Assembly: GCA_037954235.1 (NCBI GenBank)
Contig: JBBMOA010000018.1
Coordinates: 5,950,501 to 6,014,500, forward strand
Direction of reading: 5' to 3'
DNA length: 64,000 nucleotides
Origin: Aulostomus chinensis
Lineage: Eukaryota > Chordata > Actinopteri > Syngnathiformes > Aulostomidae
Notes under the pieces: generated by a model
The model's input: only the letters and a program-made list of their open reading frames with translations
Database searches by the model: none
Told to the model about the DNA's origin: nothing
Translations under genes and position numbers: made by a program
In this document: piece after piece, positions 48,601 through 62,235 of the stretch
How positions within the stretch are numbered: the stretch's first letter is position 1
Layout: every line of letters starts with the position of its first letter

Positions 48601-51600
48601 GAGTGTCATGACAAGCTGCAGAGTCGATGTCTTACTCTGGCTCTCTCCAGGCTGCGAATCTGCTCGTGGAAGGCAGCAGGCGTTTTCAGAGCTGTGAGTA
48701 AACAACATTCATCATTGTTAATGAGTCAAAATCGTGTGTTTATGGGCAAACTCCTTCAATTTTAACACATGAACAATTACTAATAGAAATGTTTTACTAT
48801 TTTTTTTTTTGCTTTAGCTGTGTTACATCAGTTAAATTGTATAAATATTAAATTAGAAAACCAGCTATTAATTCAAGGGAGAGCTACTGTATACACTCTT
48901 TGTAATGGGCTCATTAGAGAAGCATCTAAAGGTTGTGCACTTTGTTCTGAGGTATGAATGCAATGACAGATGATCTATAAAAAAACACAGCTTGTGTCAC
49001 TTGTGTTTCCATAGACGTGTCACGATCCTGGGCACGACAAGTTCCACACTCCACTTTGACGGGAGCACAATAACCGAGCTACTTGTGAGTCAAAGAATAA
49101 GCTTCCGTGATTCAAGCATATTGTTCCAAACAGATAAACCCTCCTTGATGTCTAAGGGAAACTGTCGTCTCACTTCAGCGGAAGTCTGGCTCAGCAGCTA
49201 GTCACCTCTGCCATGATGAGCACTGCCTGGTTTTAGGACACACCGGCTGCAAAGGAGCTTTGAGGAGTGTGTCAGAGAAGCAAAGCAAAACATTCCTGGT
49301 CATCCCAAAAGCTCTCTGCATACCTACCGTAAGCCCGTACATGTGGGAGGTTTGTGTGCCTGCCACGCTTGGCCAGGGCACAGAGGGGTGACTGACCTCC
49401 ACCGAAGGCTCAGTCGCTGACTCATGAGGCTACGTGGAGCCAGAGAGGAGCTGACGGCGGGGGGCTTCTCAAGAGAGATCAGAACAAACAGACGGAGCTT
49501 TGTCTGTTTCTCTTTCTACCGTCGCAGCTATCAGCAGGATTCTGTCACACATTGTCTTTTATTAGAGGAATTAGAGGTGCTCTTAAACACAGTGTTCACG
49601 CAGGGAGGGGAGCACTGGCACGGAGTCCAGGATACTTTCGTCGCATTAAAAAGAGAGAATGTGGTACGAGATCAGGTATGCTGCCGGTGTGCTGCTTGCT
49701 CGCTCAGCTGTGTTCGTGTCATATTTTCTGTTTTCATTCAAAGATTTATCACGATAACAGTTGGAGAAGGATTAATGCACAAATACACAAAAAAATCGTA
49801 TAAACCGTAACTGATCAACATCCATCCCATAAGCAATTACGCAATATGACAAACATCCTGACCTAAAAGCCAGACAGGAAGATAGATACCCTTCTCTCCT
49901 CTGTGCATGTAGTATGGAGCTGAGTCCCATTGAGACCTGCAAGTTAGCTTAGCACAATGAATGGTAGTGGATGGGCAGGTTAGCATACCTCTGTCAAGTC
50001 AGCGTATACCCTTTGCTCCAAAACGGTCTGCGTGTGCAGTAATAAAACTCAGGTCATGCATATTTGCTGTGAAATAAAAATTGAACACGATGAGATACCG
50101 TAACTTTAAAATCCGAGAAGAAGTCTGAACTACGTCCCTGACTGAGCGAAGAGACAAACAAAACGATACTACTCATGGCCGACTTTGTAAGAGAGGATGA
50201 GGAGGATTATTTCTGGGCAAGCAAAGATCCTGAACCTGATCTATTTGGTGACTTTTAATGGCGGTGCGCTAAAGCTTCCAATTCACTTCCATTCATTGCG
50301 CTAAGCTGACTAGCCTGTCTCTGTGTCTGTCTCAGCTCCCACATGAATTGCACAGTGGAGAGAAAGGAATCCATCTTTTTGTCTGCTTCTGGGGAGAACG
50401 GCAAATTAGAGGATTTCCAAAAAAGTTCCTTCATTATACGTAAAACAGGGCCAGTGTTGCTATTCATACAATCAAGTAAAGCACATTCAAAAAAGTTGGG
50501 TCAGTTTATGTGATATCATCATGACATGACGTGTGTCACTCAACATGATTGCTAGGTGCGTCATTAAGATAGTATGAGACTACCAGTACCAGAATAATAA
50601 AAAACACCTCACTCAACAACAGCAGCTCCATCACTAAAACTACAAAGCATATTCTATATTACTATAGAATTATATCATATATTATTCATATTTATTCTAT
50701 GCTTTGTAGTTTTAGTGATGGAGCTGCTGTTGTTGAGTGAGGTGTTTATTATTATTGTAGTACGAGGAGTCTCAAACTATCTTAATGACGCATATTGCAA
50801 TCATATGTTGAATGACACACGTCATGATTCCAGGATAGGCGGAGATGATTTTTATGTTATATGCAATGTTAATACTCACGGGGCATGATGCCTTGCTCCA
50901 CAAGTTGCTCCCGAGTTCTCCTCTGCTGCAAACAGAGCTGGAGGACTGTACGAGTGTAAAGACACAGAGATCAAGTGTTACCAAACGCAGGCAACACCAC
51001 TGAATCCTCTAACCTCTGGCTTTAAACTGAGAACGCTGCCAGAGTTCAGATAAAACAATACCGTCTCTCAAATCAATAAGCTACGCCAAAGGTCTAAGAG
51101 CAAACCCCGTTGACTGCCACAGACATCCTGTTCACTTCCTGTATGGGTTTAACTGGGGTTGCATGTGTTGCAGCAGCACAATGTGGCAGGCTTGCAGTCT
51201 AACACAGAAAATACAGTGCAGAAGACGGATTAAAAGAAAGGTTAAATTTTAGTGTCCTGTATTTAATGAGCTGTTTTTAAAATAAAAAAAAAATGTGATT
51301 AGGCTTTATGGATAAATAAAATGCAAAACTCTTACTCATACTTGATCTTTCTCAGGTCAGAGAGTTCATGCCATTTGTGTCTCAAAATAATAAATGTGCA
51401 GGCGTGGCTTTTTTTTTTTTTTTTTGGATGCTGCTTTTTTTCGTTTACGTGATGTAAGTATAACTACTCTCCCTCGATGGAGGTACATCAAAGACATGAT
51501 GGTGTTCCAGGAGAAATACTTGGCCTCGCATGTGGCACTTGAACGATCTTCTGTCATATTTTGTCATCAATATAAACTGTAGTAAGATCCCAGTTTAAAC

Positions 51601-51826
51601 ATTTACAAACAAGCAAGCGTGGACATCTCAGTGGGATAACACAGCTCGGCGGAGAAGTGAAACTGTTTGAAGAGGAAGGTGATGGGTGATGGTGAAGAAC
51701 GACGTGGCAGCGTGAGATCACGAGGTCCTAATTGTCACCACTGTCGTAGTGAGGTAGCGAAGCTGGATCTACACAGTTGCTCAGGGGACACAGCTACTCC
51801 CACAAATACACACACACACACACGCA

Positions 51827-51859
<33 letters not shown>

Positions 51860-54662
51860 CACAGACCTGCTCAACTCTCCTGGGAAAGACGCTGCGTCTG
51901 AACAGGCCTCTCTGACTCACTCTAGCAAAAATAAACTGGGCAGCTGTGAGAACAAGGCCTGGGAACCATGGATTTTGGGGATAGTTAAGGGGGTGGGATC
52001 TCCAGTTGAGCCGAGGGGACGATCATGGGCTTCTAGTGGTGGGCAAGGGAACGGAGAGAGACAAGAGCCGAAGCAAAGGGTGGGAGTCCACTCTCAAAGC
52101 AGCCCATCCACTCCAGGCAGAGAACACAGTGTGCCTGCTCCGCCTGCTGTGTTTCCTATTACAAACTCTGGCCAGGGGGGGCTACGGTCTCTGATCATAC
52201 TTGGAGATTTTGTGAAAAATAGCCATTGGTTAGTCTCAATATTCATATCCAGTGTTACTTGGAGGGGAATGCCTTGAGCAACAGAATTTATGAGTGCATA
52301 TTACGGCATATCAATAATATCAAAGTGCTTTCCAGCTCCACGAGAAAAAAAAAAATTAATTTGAGCATCAATACAGAGGTACAAATCATGCCTGGGGGTC
52401 CTCCTCTGTATGTGACAGTTTATGCTGAACCTGAACCCTGGCTAACCTCACCGTGATGCAAACTGGCTCCGCTCTCCTGCTCACCAGCAGAGCGTAAACA
52501 GAGGTTGTCAAGAAGAGGGAGCTCCGCTGAAATCCCTGTCTACTGATGCAATCTCTAATCCGGGACCCATGTCGTCGTTCTCAGCAAATCATCCCTGGAG
52601 GTCTCACAGCAGACCTTTGATTTGATTTTTTCTTCCTTCTTAGAAACAGTACAAATAGAAAAAAAAATACTGTTTGGTGTGGCTGCAGATGCTTGTTGCC
52701 AAGACAAAGATGAATTTAGTTTAGAAAGAGGGTGACACTGGGTTATGTTGACTTTACAGTTATAAATATCAAGGAAGACTCTAAACAGAATCCCATTTTA
52801 GTTGAGGTTCAGGCAGCTATGACCAGAGATAGACTAAACCACGAATATGCTGAGATATCGAAACGTAATGGACACGCGCCACTGCTGATGCTTTGTCCTT
52901 TGACGCTTTTACAACTTACGCTCATGTTAGCAATAATGTTTTGCTTTGTTGGAAGATTCTGTATTATATTGTGAGAACGCAGGGAATATTACAACCACTT
53001 AGATTTCAATTATTCAACAGGTGTGTAAACATATGAGCTGACAGTATTTATACTAATCATCAATATTCATGTAGATGGCTGACAAGCAAGTAAATCAAAC
53101 ATTTTAGCTCAAGTGCTAAGACTTTATTGTTCAGCTCATAAACAACTGTAATTCATCAGCGGGTGTTAACCATGAAAACTTAATGTCTGTCAAATACCAG
53201 CAGAGAATGTGCTGTAGTAATGTGAAATCCATAAACCCGCGTCCCCTCAGCCTCTGTATGAGAGCTCGGCAGAGGTTTTCTGCACAGCCTAAGATAAGGC
53301 CAGGTTCAAAGTTTTAAAGTGATGAGAAAACTTATTTAATTTCCCCGTGAGTGGGTGTGTTCCCCCACTGAGCTGGAAAACCGGTCTACTGAGACTTATA
53401 TTCAGTCAAGCCATAAATAATAGTTCACTGTCAAGAAATCACAGTTCAAAAAAACCCTACACGATGGTCAAGACAGAGAGTTATGGGCAGTATTTGCATA
53501 AGTTAAGAGCAAAGTGCTCTCATAAATGTTAAAGCCTGTCTTTCCCTCCTTAAAATTGAACAATTAGTACTTTTCCACCACACTGTCACTTTGCTAATTA
53601 ACTTATGTTTACATATGTTCATGGTATATTTACTTTAGTATTCTCCAGTTAAACTGCTTCCCCCTTCAATGTTGACCTGTTGTGGTTTGTTTACTGTGAA
53701 ATTACTGTTAATCTATAGTGCATGATTCCATTTTTGCCACTTTACACTTACACATTTGTACTGTTAGCAGTTTTTCTGACTAGCAGTGGGCAAGGTTCCT
53801 GTTTTCCTCTTAGCTTCCTCCATAAACATCCTCTTTACACCTCTCTACTAATTTCCAAGTAGCTAACGAATTCCTGACAAAACTGCATTGAATGCTAGGG
53901 GGAGTTTCACGCACATTCAGCGATTAAATTGCATGATACAGAAGCAGACCAAAGGAGCTCTGAGGAGGGACTTTGAATGAGGGTGGAACTGTTAGCTTAG
54001 CAAAAAAACTGGCATAATGCTGTTCCAATTAGTATGTAATCACTGATGGGACAGTGAATAAACAATAATTGTAACTACACACTGTTACACCGGTGTTACT
54101 GACGAAACCCGAACACCTATGTTTACTGCGTTCATCTCAAACGTGACCTAATCTATGTAAAAACATTTTAATCTTTATTCTAAACAAAGAAGAAACAATG
54201 CAATTTTTAGTGCCTTGGATAAGTTAACAACAAAACTATAAGATCGTATCAAGAAGGCGCCAACGTAAACACACTCAGTGTATTCCCGCCTAAACCCCTC
54301 CCTCGCTGATTGTGATCTCTTTATAGAGCAAGTTGAGTTCTTATCAAAACAGAAACACAATAGTGTCTCCTGTAAGAATAATGCTTGGCATGAGTCAGTG
54401 TGATGAGCTTTACTGTTGCCTTGTCATTTCCTGGTGGGACACAGTCTACGTCATCCCCCCACCACCCCAACAACCTTCCCTTGCCAGAGCTGGCAGCAGC
54501 AGTTCAGATCAAAAGCTTGACTTAACTCTTTGCACCGATATACAAATGTAACACTGGAACACATGCAGGTTAAACAGACAAAAAAAAAAAAAAGACAAGA
54601 AAAGCACCTGATTTGAATTTACCCCTGCAGATGGAAGGGGTCTCCACTTCAATGCAGGCCAT
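42622..54662 (-). CDS. mrtfb: Myocardin-related transcription factor B (MRTF-B/MKL2)
   Basis: Actin-regulated SRF coactivator: G-actin binds the RPEL repeats and holds it in the cytoplasm (established). Fourteen exons on minus: 54662-54608, 50945-50880, 48691-48636, 48559-48484, 48344-48183, 47605-47445, 46481-46338, 45698-45451, 45205-45070, 44991-44188, 43638-43531, 43452-43321, 43235-43175 and 43070-42622. They sum to 2658 bases, exactly 885 residues plus stop. Three RPEL motifs (~19-41, 62-84, 103-128, e.g. ARLADDLNEKI); a basic SRF-binding region (~250-270, KSRSKKSKEPKPRIKKLKYH); a Q-rich tract; a SAP domain (~363-398, LRSLPVSGTKTDLIERL); a coiled coil (~473-512, EKERQIEELKRKLEQEQ); and a C-terminal activation domain (MDDLFDVLIESG to MDNMDWLDLNL). 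RDPPRYEDAVKQTR and LPVNTVLSRPPP mark MRTF-B rather than MRTF-A. The first exon (MACIEVETPS...KFKS) is a short-isoform start. Confidence 0.93.
46891..47255 (-). mobile_element. tRNA-headed SINE, full-length copy C
   Basis: 365 bases, the same family and almost the same length as 6246-6608. On minus it starts GGCTGCACGGTGGTGCAG, has GGTTCGAGTCC as B box, and ends in GATGGATGG. It is flanked by the identical 12-mer GCAGTTTATAGT at 46879-46890 and 47256-47267. It lies in an mrtfb intron, sense to the gene. Confidence 0.9.
50524..50832. mobile_element. Fold-back (palindromic) MITE-like element in mrtfb intron
   Basis: Two arms of about 130 bases (50524-50655 and 50695-50832) are near-perfect inverted copies. 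For example ACACCTCACTCAACAACAGC in the left arm recurs reverse-complemented near 50725. The loop is ~40 bases of AT-rich sequence. No open frame. The right end is about 47 bases from the splice donor of the RPEL1 exon (50880). Confidence 0.85.
50946..54607 (-). other. mrtfb intron 1
   Basis: About 3.7 kb between the first coding exon and the RPEL1 exon. Holds a (CA)n run (51808-51858) and unique sequence. The longest open frames come from the CA run. No extra exon was recognised. Confidence 0.6.
51808..51858. repeat. (CA)n microsatellite
   Basis: CA run interrupted by CGCACGCG, in mrtfb intron 1. Confidence 0.95.
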
Positions 54663-57000
54663 AGAGGACAGTGGTGGTTTGCTTGGGGGCCAGGTCTGGA
54701 GTCCCATGGAGTGATGAGGCCAGTGGAGAACGGGAGACTCAGGGAGAGAAAAGACCGAGATCTGAGCGAACAACAGCTGGCTCTCAGAGCTGCATGCGGT
54801 CCCTCCTCTCGGGCTTCGTGCTGGCCTCAGCTGAGAAAGTGTGTGTGTGTGTGTATATATGAGTGTGTGTGTGCGTGTGTGTGTGTGTTTGTGTGTGTGT
54901 GCGTTCAGTCCACGTCAGGAGGAGGGAACACAGTGCTGTTCGTGTTAACCCTCTCTGGGTCAGGGACTCATCAAACTTCAGTACAAAAACTCCAGTAACT
55001 TGTACATTATTTTCTCATATAAATCCAAAATGTCCAGATTGAAGGAAATTCTGAATTAATTTAAAACAAACAACAGATATTTAAAGATAAGCTGTCGGGA
55101 ATCTAAAGTCGGCATAACTCCGTGAGAAACGGGTGCTTTTTTTTTTCTCTAGAAATTTATCTGGTACTAAATTACAATGACAAGAACAAACACAAGAGTT
55201 CTCTGTCCTCATGGAAGCTTGTCTTTAAAAGGAAACTTATCTTCAAAGGGTTTTAAATGATAAGTTACACTCATTTTAATGAATAACGAGTTTCACTTTC
55301 ATCTACAGCAAAAAAAAAAAAAATTCAATATATTTTCACCCAATCTGTTGTTTTGTTTGTCCAAAAGTCACAGAGATAACACCAAAACTACCATGATGGT
55401 TTTCATAGAACATGTCTGAGGGGGTTTAGCATGAAACAAACAATTTATTCTAATCCGACATGTCGGTGACAACCAATCTCAAAAGAGAAAGAAGAGATTT
55501 AAATTGTAAAAGTGAGTCAAATCAAAAGTGTACGGTCATAGAAGGCAGCGCTCAATGGTAATAATTCAGGATCGTCAACACAAACAGGAAATGAGATGAC
55601 AAATTTCTGTGAGCTCTATGTGTCTCAGTGGATCCAGGAAGGGTAGATAGAGAATAAATTAGAGAACAGTTGTCTCATCCCACACTGATGATGTCAAGGT
55701 GAAGCAGCAGACGCTCGGTTCTCTGGCTGTTCCTTGTGTCTGAACAGGAACACGCGTGGCGGGAAGAATTGGACCGCTGTGTTCTGTTATTTTATAGGAT
55801 AAAAAAATACAAAAAAACAACAGTGCAGGAAGAGTTGGTAGAACACAGTATTGATAGAGTAAATGTAACCAGACACACAGTGTTATGACAGGTGAAACTG
55901 AAAAATGGAGGTTAAGATGATCACGAAAAATATGGCTGAGTAGTGGTTGCAGTAAAACATCTCTATACGTGTTGCACAGTCTGAAATAAATGCACATAAT
56001 TCTTCAGAGTTCATAGAAACACAACAACAGAGTTAATGAAAAGTATCTACACCTGTTGAGCCCGACTATTAAATCCTGCATCAAAGTCTGCTGTGGGTTC
56101 TAAAATTCCCATTTCAGTCTAAAACAATACTGTTTCTCATCATCAGTCTCAATTTAAAAGTCTAATCTTAAACCACTTGTATCAACTCAAGATGTTTACC
56201 ATTCACGCAGAAATTGATCCGTAGAAAAGGGGGGAAAAATCGGAGATATCGCTGATGATTTACAGTAACGGATTTTCATCTGCAACAAGCCATTTCTGCT
56301 CCATGATTATCACGCTCATTACGTTATTACATCCATCTGCTTGCCACTGGCCAGCTGTTTCCACTATTGCAAGACTTTATAATTACTCATTTACAAGAGT
56401 GGAAACATACTGTTGCAGTCGCTAAGCAGGTTTTTTTTGTTTTGTTTTGTTTTTTTTGCTTCATGCCTCAGGTTTGTGATCTGGAACTTCACGGTTATTT
56501 TATCATAAAGGTACCAGCTTGTAGACTTCAAAATTGTTGGTAACAGGAACAAAAAAACAACAACCAAAAAACGTTCAGGCACAAAAAGGTAACATCTGCA
56601 TTCAAGTGTAGTTGCGGCGTATTGAGCCTCTCTTAAAGAACCAGTGGGGAGCAACATCAGGGGACCGTTGGGAATAAAATCCTCAAATGGTACTTTACAA
56701 ACTACTAATTCAAAGTAAAACGATAACTTCCCTTATTGAATAAAAATTATGCAATTTGTAACAAGTAAAAACTTAAAAATAGTGTTGCTGTAAGTGCATC
56801 TCTTTCTCCCAAGAAAAACCCTCTGATTTCAGTCATTAGTCAACCTGTGATTATACTCTGGCCTCGAAAGGAAATTTTGATCGTATTCGTAATCTGATAC
56901 CTCATCATCAAATCACTGAAAATGTTTTCCCCACAGCGACCCCGCCGTATCGTGGTTGATGTGAAATATGCGCAAACCAAACTTTTGGTCACTGATAAGG
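54663..57000. other. Upstream of mrtfb first coding exon: no gene seen
   Basis: Likely 5' UTR and promoter of the short mrtfb transcript near 54.7-54.9 kb, then AT-rich unique sequence. Several open frames under 115 codons, none recognisable. Confidence 0.4.
54839..54902. repeat. (GT)n compound microsatellite upstream of mrtfb exon
   Basis: GT repeats with ATATAT, GC and TTT interruptions, about 180 bases upstream of the mrtfb start codon used here. Confidence 0.93.
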
Positions 57001-57138
57001 TCAAGCTGAAGTTAGCGTTCTCAGTCTCTTTGAAGCGGCAGCAGCAGATCTTGAGGTTGTGGGTGGAGGAGGAGGATCAAGACCTTTTTTAATATCACTG
57101 AAACACGAGTCCAGGTCACCCGGAGGCTTTGGATCCTG
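57001..57138 (-). other. Exon-like open stretch, unidentified
   Basis: On minus, an acceptor-like ACTCTCCTGCAG is followed by 44 open codons and a stop (starts DPKPPGDLDSCFSDIKKGLD, then a PPPPP run and a basic KRLRTL end). It could be the last coding exon of a minus-strand gene lying mostly to the right. No other exon of such a gene was recognised and no family was identified, so it may be chance. Confidence 0.2.
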
Positions 57139-60100
57139 CAGGAGAGTTCACGATCAATAGGATGAAAGTATTTAGCATCATACATTGTATTACGGTTTAC
57201 GCCCTTGAGATAAGGAGATTATGAAAGATTTGTGGAGCATTGATGCTCAGGATAACAAAACAGTTTAGCGTCGATCAGAGACTTTTACATTTTGACTTTG
57301 ACTATACGTTCCTGTTTGATTTGTCTACCTGTAAAAAAAAAACCCTATAGGTGTCGTACCAGAGTTGTAGAGCTTCACAATAATTCAGGACATGCACCTC
57401 TGATGAAAACCTTTTCATTGTTGGACACGACACACTAATGAAGACAGCAACATTTAATTTGACACGGACATGTAGAACTGTTCTGTTTGGTCCTTGATGA
57501 ACATTCATGTCAGCTGCTCATGTGCAAAACTCCCTGAAATAATTAGAAGACTCAAACAATTGTAATGTGTAACCGTCTGCTCTATTCCGGTTGAAATCTT
57601 TCTTGAAGCAGGTAATGCGTGCCATGATAGACATAAAATAAAATAACAAATTATTCCGCTTCGATGCATCAATGCAATCCACCTGTGTGACAAAATATGA
57701 AGTTCTCAGGACAAAAAAGCAAATCTGAGAACAAGTAACTTGAAAACTCTACTTAATTAGTGACAGGTATTTGTACTTCATACCTCCTACGAGACCTACA
57801 ACAAGATCTGGATGTAGATTCAGGACTATAAACCCTGATGATGTGTTTGATCAAGCAGTTTGCATTATCACTGTTAGCTCAGACCAGGACAAATAAAGCC
57901 TCCCAGGTTCTGTTGTCTCACCCAGCTGCTTCTGGACTCTCAGGTCTTTTATTGCATGAGTTCCTCAACATTCTTTTACGTTAGCTGCGTCTGTGTTACA
58001 TTGTGCTGCTGGCAACACCTGGGACATACACACAGCTGCCGAGCCAACCTGAACGTGGATGTAAAACTCCTCCGCCCCAGAACAATGTGTCCCGAGGTCT
58101 ACTATGCAATCATTCTCTTCTTCTCATCCTTTGTCTATTATCCATCTATATTTGCCGCTTATGTCATGCCAATTCACTCGAGTAGTGAGGATTCCTGTAT
58201 GATGTTTCCTTTGAGTGGCGAAAGATAAACAGTACTATGTGTTACAAACAAAAGGACAATATTATACCAGTCTGCGGGGTTTCCTGCAATTATTTTTTTC
58301 TCCCTAGATGTCAGACAGAACTTTTGTGATGCATTTAAAGGAGCAGCTGTGCTGTCACAATGTGGTCCTGGTTAGAAAATCCACAGCAGCTTCATCATTT
58401 GGATCCTGACAATCTCATTAGACTTCTGACCCTCGGCGGACAAAATGTTCTCCAAACCCACACTTCTTTTTCCCCGCATCAACTTTTTCATTGAACATCA
58501 AAGCCTTTATTAACATCAAGTCCCATCTGAGGGCTTCAGACTTACAAAATAGTTGGTTTGGGGTTTTTTTTGCTTAGGGTACAGCAAAGTGTTAAGATGA
58601 AACAAAATGACTGAAAACTGTCAATTTCAAATTAAAAGCTTTTATCCTATTCTGGTGCTGATGTCAATGGTATAATCACATACGAGTGTGCTTTTAATGA
58701 AGGATTCATCCATATAGCCATTTTTAGCTCACATAGGTATTTGCTATAAAACCCAGACTGCAATAAATTCCTTCTGGATGTCTACCGGGGTGGTTCCAGG
58801 AAGGATCTCTGGGAGGGTCTGGATTCGACTCACTTTTTAAGTAATATTTCCAGAACAACAATTTCACTCTGAGCCCTCAACACACTACACGTCAGAATGA
58901 ATACGATGGATTTGAAGTTTAGCAGGCATATTGTTCAGCGTGTGCTGCAACATCACAGGTGTTCAGTTTAAAGTATGAATATACTGATCAAATTATTTTT
59001 GCAAGGCGTCAGGTGTTAGTCTCAGGATGACGGATTGCACAGTTATAAAATATGGACGTGTCAACCTTTGGACTGGAATAATTTATCCTGGTGGTGAAAG
59101 GGGAATCTGGGTAGTTGCCATGGCTTTGTCTTCAGTAAAAGTATTTGTTGTATCATATAACACCTGGATCATAGTTTAGCCGAACACTAGAAAACAAGCT
59201 TTAATGAAGGATTGCCAGAGGAATGGCTTTATATGCTGGCTGGTGCCTGAACATCAGTGTTTAGAGGTATATTCAAATTACTTGTATAAATCATACTGTG
59301 AGATCACATGTCTTGAAAGAACCAGTGGATCTCCATTTTCACAGGGGAGTCTCCCCAACACCCACTACCACCATGTCCCACAAAGTCCTCTGCAGATGGT
59401 GGGAAAGCCAGAGGGAAATCCCTGTAGGCCGTTAGTTTTCTTTGAAGCATTTTGCTCGATGCAGCTGCCATTAGAGGCTAAGGAGTCAAGCTAGTGGCGG
59501 ACACAGCCACATTAACCTCATCGCCAAAACATGAACAGAAAGTTGCCCTCTGGCAAGCTGTAATCACAGTCAAGCATGCGCTCACATACTGTATATAAAC
59601 ATGTAATTGTATTTGCTTGCTTAGATTAACTGCACAGCCAATCAAATGGGCGATTAAAGTACATTCCTTCCCACGTTTTTGCTTTGGCATTTCAAGACTG
59701 CCAAAATAACAAACAGTTTTCACCAACACTGCAAGTATGTAAATACTGGAGAAGCTGAGGTACGTAAAGATTGTTGCTTTTCCATTTCATCCAAATACTT
59801 CGGAGCATGACTGGACAAATTTACCACAAATATGACAAAAGCATGGTGGAATAGATCCAGAAGCTGTCACATACATACTTAACCGTTTCAGCAGTTCTTC
59901 AGAAAAAAGTCATCGGAACACTTCTTGTTATTTCAACGTTTGCACTCAAAATTGATTTAGATCGACTGGGGATTGTCTTCAAAAATGTAACGTTCAACAT
60001 CACTGCGTCGATTCTGTACCCAATGAGGCTGGAGCTAGTTGCTGTATCAGTAGAACCCCGGCTACCTCATTAGCACACTTGCACAATCCAATACAACTGG

Positions 60101-62235
60101 CTTGACACACATTCCAGCTTTACACAAAGATGGTCTTTTGGCAGGATGACTCAAAATGTTCGGGAAGACTTTTGTATTTTTTTTTAACGTGGTATGATGA
60201 TAAGCTGCTGAACAATCCAGAGCCCTCGCATGTTGAGAGACATAAAATATTTTGTCCATTCCCTTTTCCACACATAAAAGCACCAAATACATGCATGCTA
60301 ATTGGTGACTCTGACTGGCACATGTGAGTCTGTGCAGGATAAGAAGTTTAGGTAATAAATGAACACTAGAGAGCAGAATATTAGAAAAACCTTTCAATAT
60401 ATAATACACTCCACTTTCTGATGGTGTTAACACAAGCATTATTAAAGTAGAGTTCATGACAGTGCTGATGTATTTGATTGCATTGAATACAGGTGTACGT
60501 AATGAAGAGGCCAGTGAGTACACCTTCCAAAAGACCACATTCAATACAGAATGAAAATGCATCGAATAGCACATTTTCCCCTCGGTCAACGTCTGCACTC
60601 AGACAAGAACCTGACTACAACGGAACACAGCTAATTTTACAAAAATGTGTACAACTATTCAAAGTGCAAATGGGGAAATTACACAGAAAGGAACAAATAT
60701 TGTTGACAAGAAGATAACATAAGCTTTTAACTTGAAGAGCCATTGTGTAAAAACGCCCACCAGATTATCCAGCCATTAGCCCAGCTCAAGAAATGCTGCT
60801 AAAAATAGCCAATAGCACAAGTGGTGAAAAAAACAGACCTTTTCCGTTTCTGTGTGTCTGGCATATAACACCTACACATCATGTAAGAAAACTTCAGCAG
60901 GGGGTGAGTAACTCCTTCACACTTCTCCTCTAACATTCCCTGATTTCAACAACCAGAACTTTCCCATAACTCTAATTAACCCTGCAGCGGCCATTACCCA
61001 GAACACATAACACAAGTTCTCCCTCGACCAAGTCCCTGGGCCCAGCCAGCAGAGAGCTTGGCAGGGGGTCGGTTAGGGGTCGACCACAGACAGAAATAAC
61101 CTCTTGTTTGCTCACTGGCACGCCACAACTGGTGGTGTTGTTCTGAGAGCCAGACAGGGTCTGTGTGTTTTTGTTGAGGATCATAGTAGATGCCGAAACT
61201 CGGCGAAGGAGATCGTGGATGGAAGCTTTAACATAAAAGACAACAGAAACCGTAGTGCTGGAATAAAACCCAATTATATTATGGTATTCAAATTATTCAA
61301 ATGAGCATGCAAAATTGTCTCTCTCTGTCTCTCTATCACATTTCATGTCCAAATCTGCAGAAGGCAAAGGGGAAATACAACTGAACCTAATCTGTAACTG
61401 TTTTTTTTAAATGGGAAAAATATTCATAAAAACATTAATAAAAAGGTTATTAAGATTTTTGCATCAGAGTGGGAGGATTATGTGTGGACTGCTTATTAAA
61501 CTGCTACCCTTCATGTATTATAATCACAGGCATGCTGCTCTGCTGACTCAAGAGGAAAGCTTCATATTTTATGTCAGCTTGTCTCCTCTGTGTATGAAAT
61601 GTATGTGCTTTTAATTCAAATGACATTGGAAAAGGATGTCAGACAGTGTTTTTGGAGTTCCTGAAGTGTGAAAAAGTAAGTAATTACTTGAAATTACAGT
61701 GAATTACCGACTTACATAGCCAACATTTGGCACCGCATAAACTTCTCCATGCCTGCTTATTCAGTTTGAGGTATTAGGAGTTCATTTTTGTGGGACTGAA
61801 ACAGTTTGGAAAAATGTGGTAAATCCTCATATTGAGAGCCAAAATCCAGTGAGCAGATGATTTCTACTTGTTCCCTCTGAACTCTCCAACAATACTTAAC
61901 ATTCACATAGCCAAGAAGTTTGCTTTTCTTTGTTTTGTCCATTGCAATAACAGGTACTCCAAGCCATGTATATAATTTACCTCTGCATTAGTGACTACAA
62001 TAAGCAGCGTTATGAGTTATGACTTGGTATTATTGTTATTCAGTTCATATCTTGTCTTTATTGATGTGCCTTCCTGTTTAGCTGTCATGGATTATTTCAA
62101 GAAACTTCATTGTGTCTTTGACCTGCAATAATCAGGGAAAAACGGAGGGCGCTCTGACCCGCCACTCCTGCCGTGTTGCAAGTTTGCTCCATTGTCAAGG
62201 AACACAGTGGAAGCGTTTACGTTTTATCATGATAC
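57139..62235. other. Long intergenic or intronic stretch, no supported gene
   Basis: AT-rich. Includes a 178-codon open frame on minus (60598-60062) with no recognisable domain, a length expected about once by chance in this much six-frame sequence. It may be an upstream mrtfb intron, if a long-isoform first exon lies to the right. Confidence 0.4.

Noticed and set aside
51777..52277. 166-codon open frame on plus
   Set aside because: Inflated by the CA repeat (HTHTH run) and otherwise without homology; it lies in mrtfb intron 1.
56937..57091. Plus-strand exon-like frame after a CCCCACAG acceptor
   Set aside because: Overlaps the minus-strand candidate, has no recognisable homology and no partner exons.
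60062..60598. 178-codon open frame on minus
   Set aside because: No recognisable domain or composition bias. With stop-codon frequency near 3/64, about one frame of this length is expected by chance in 64 kb read in six frames.
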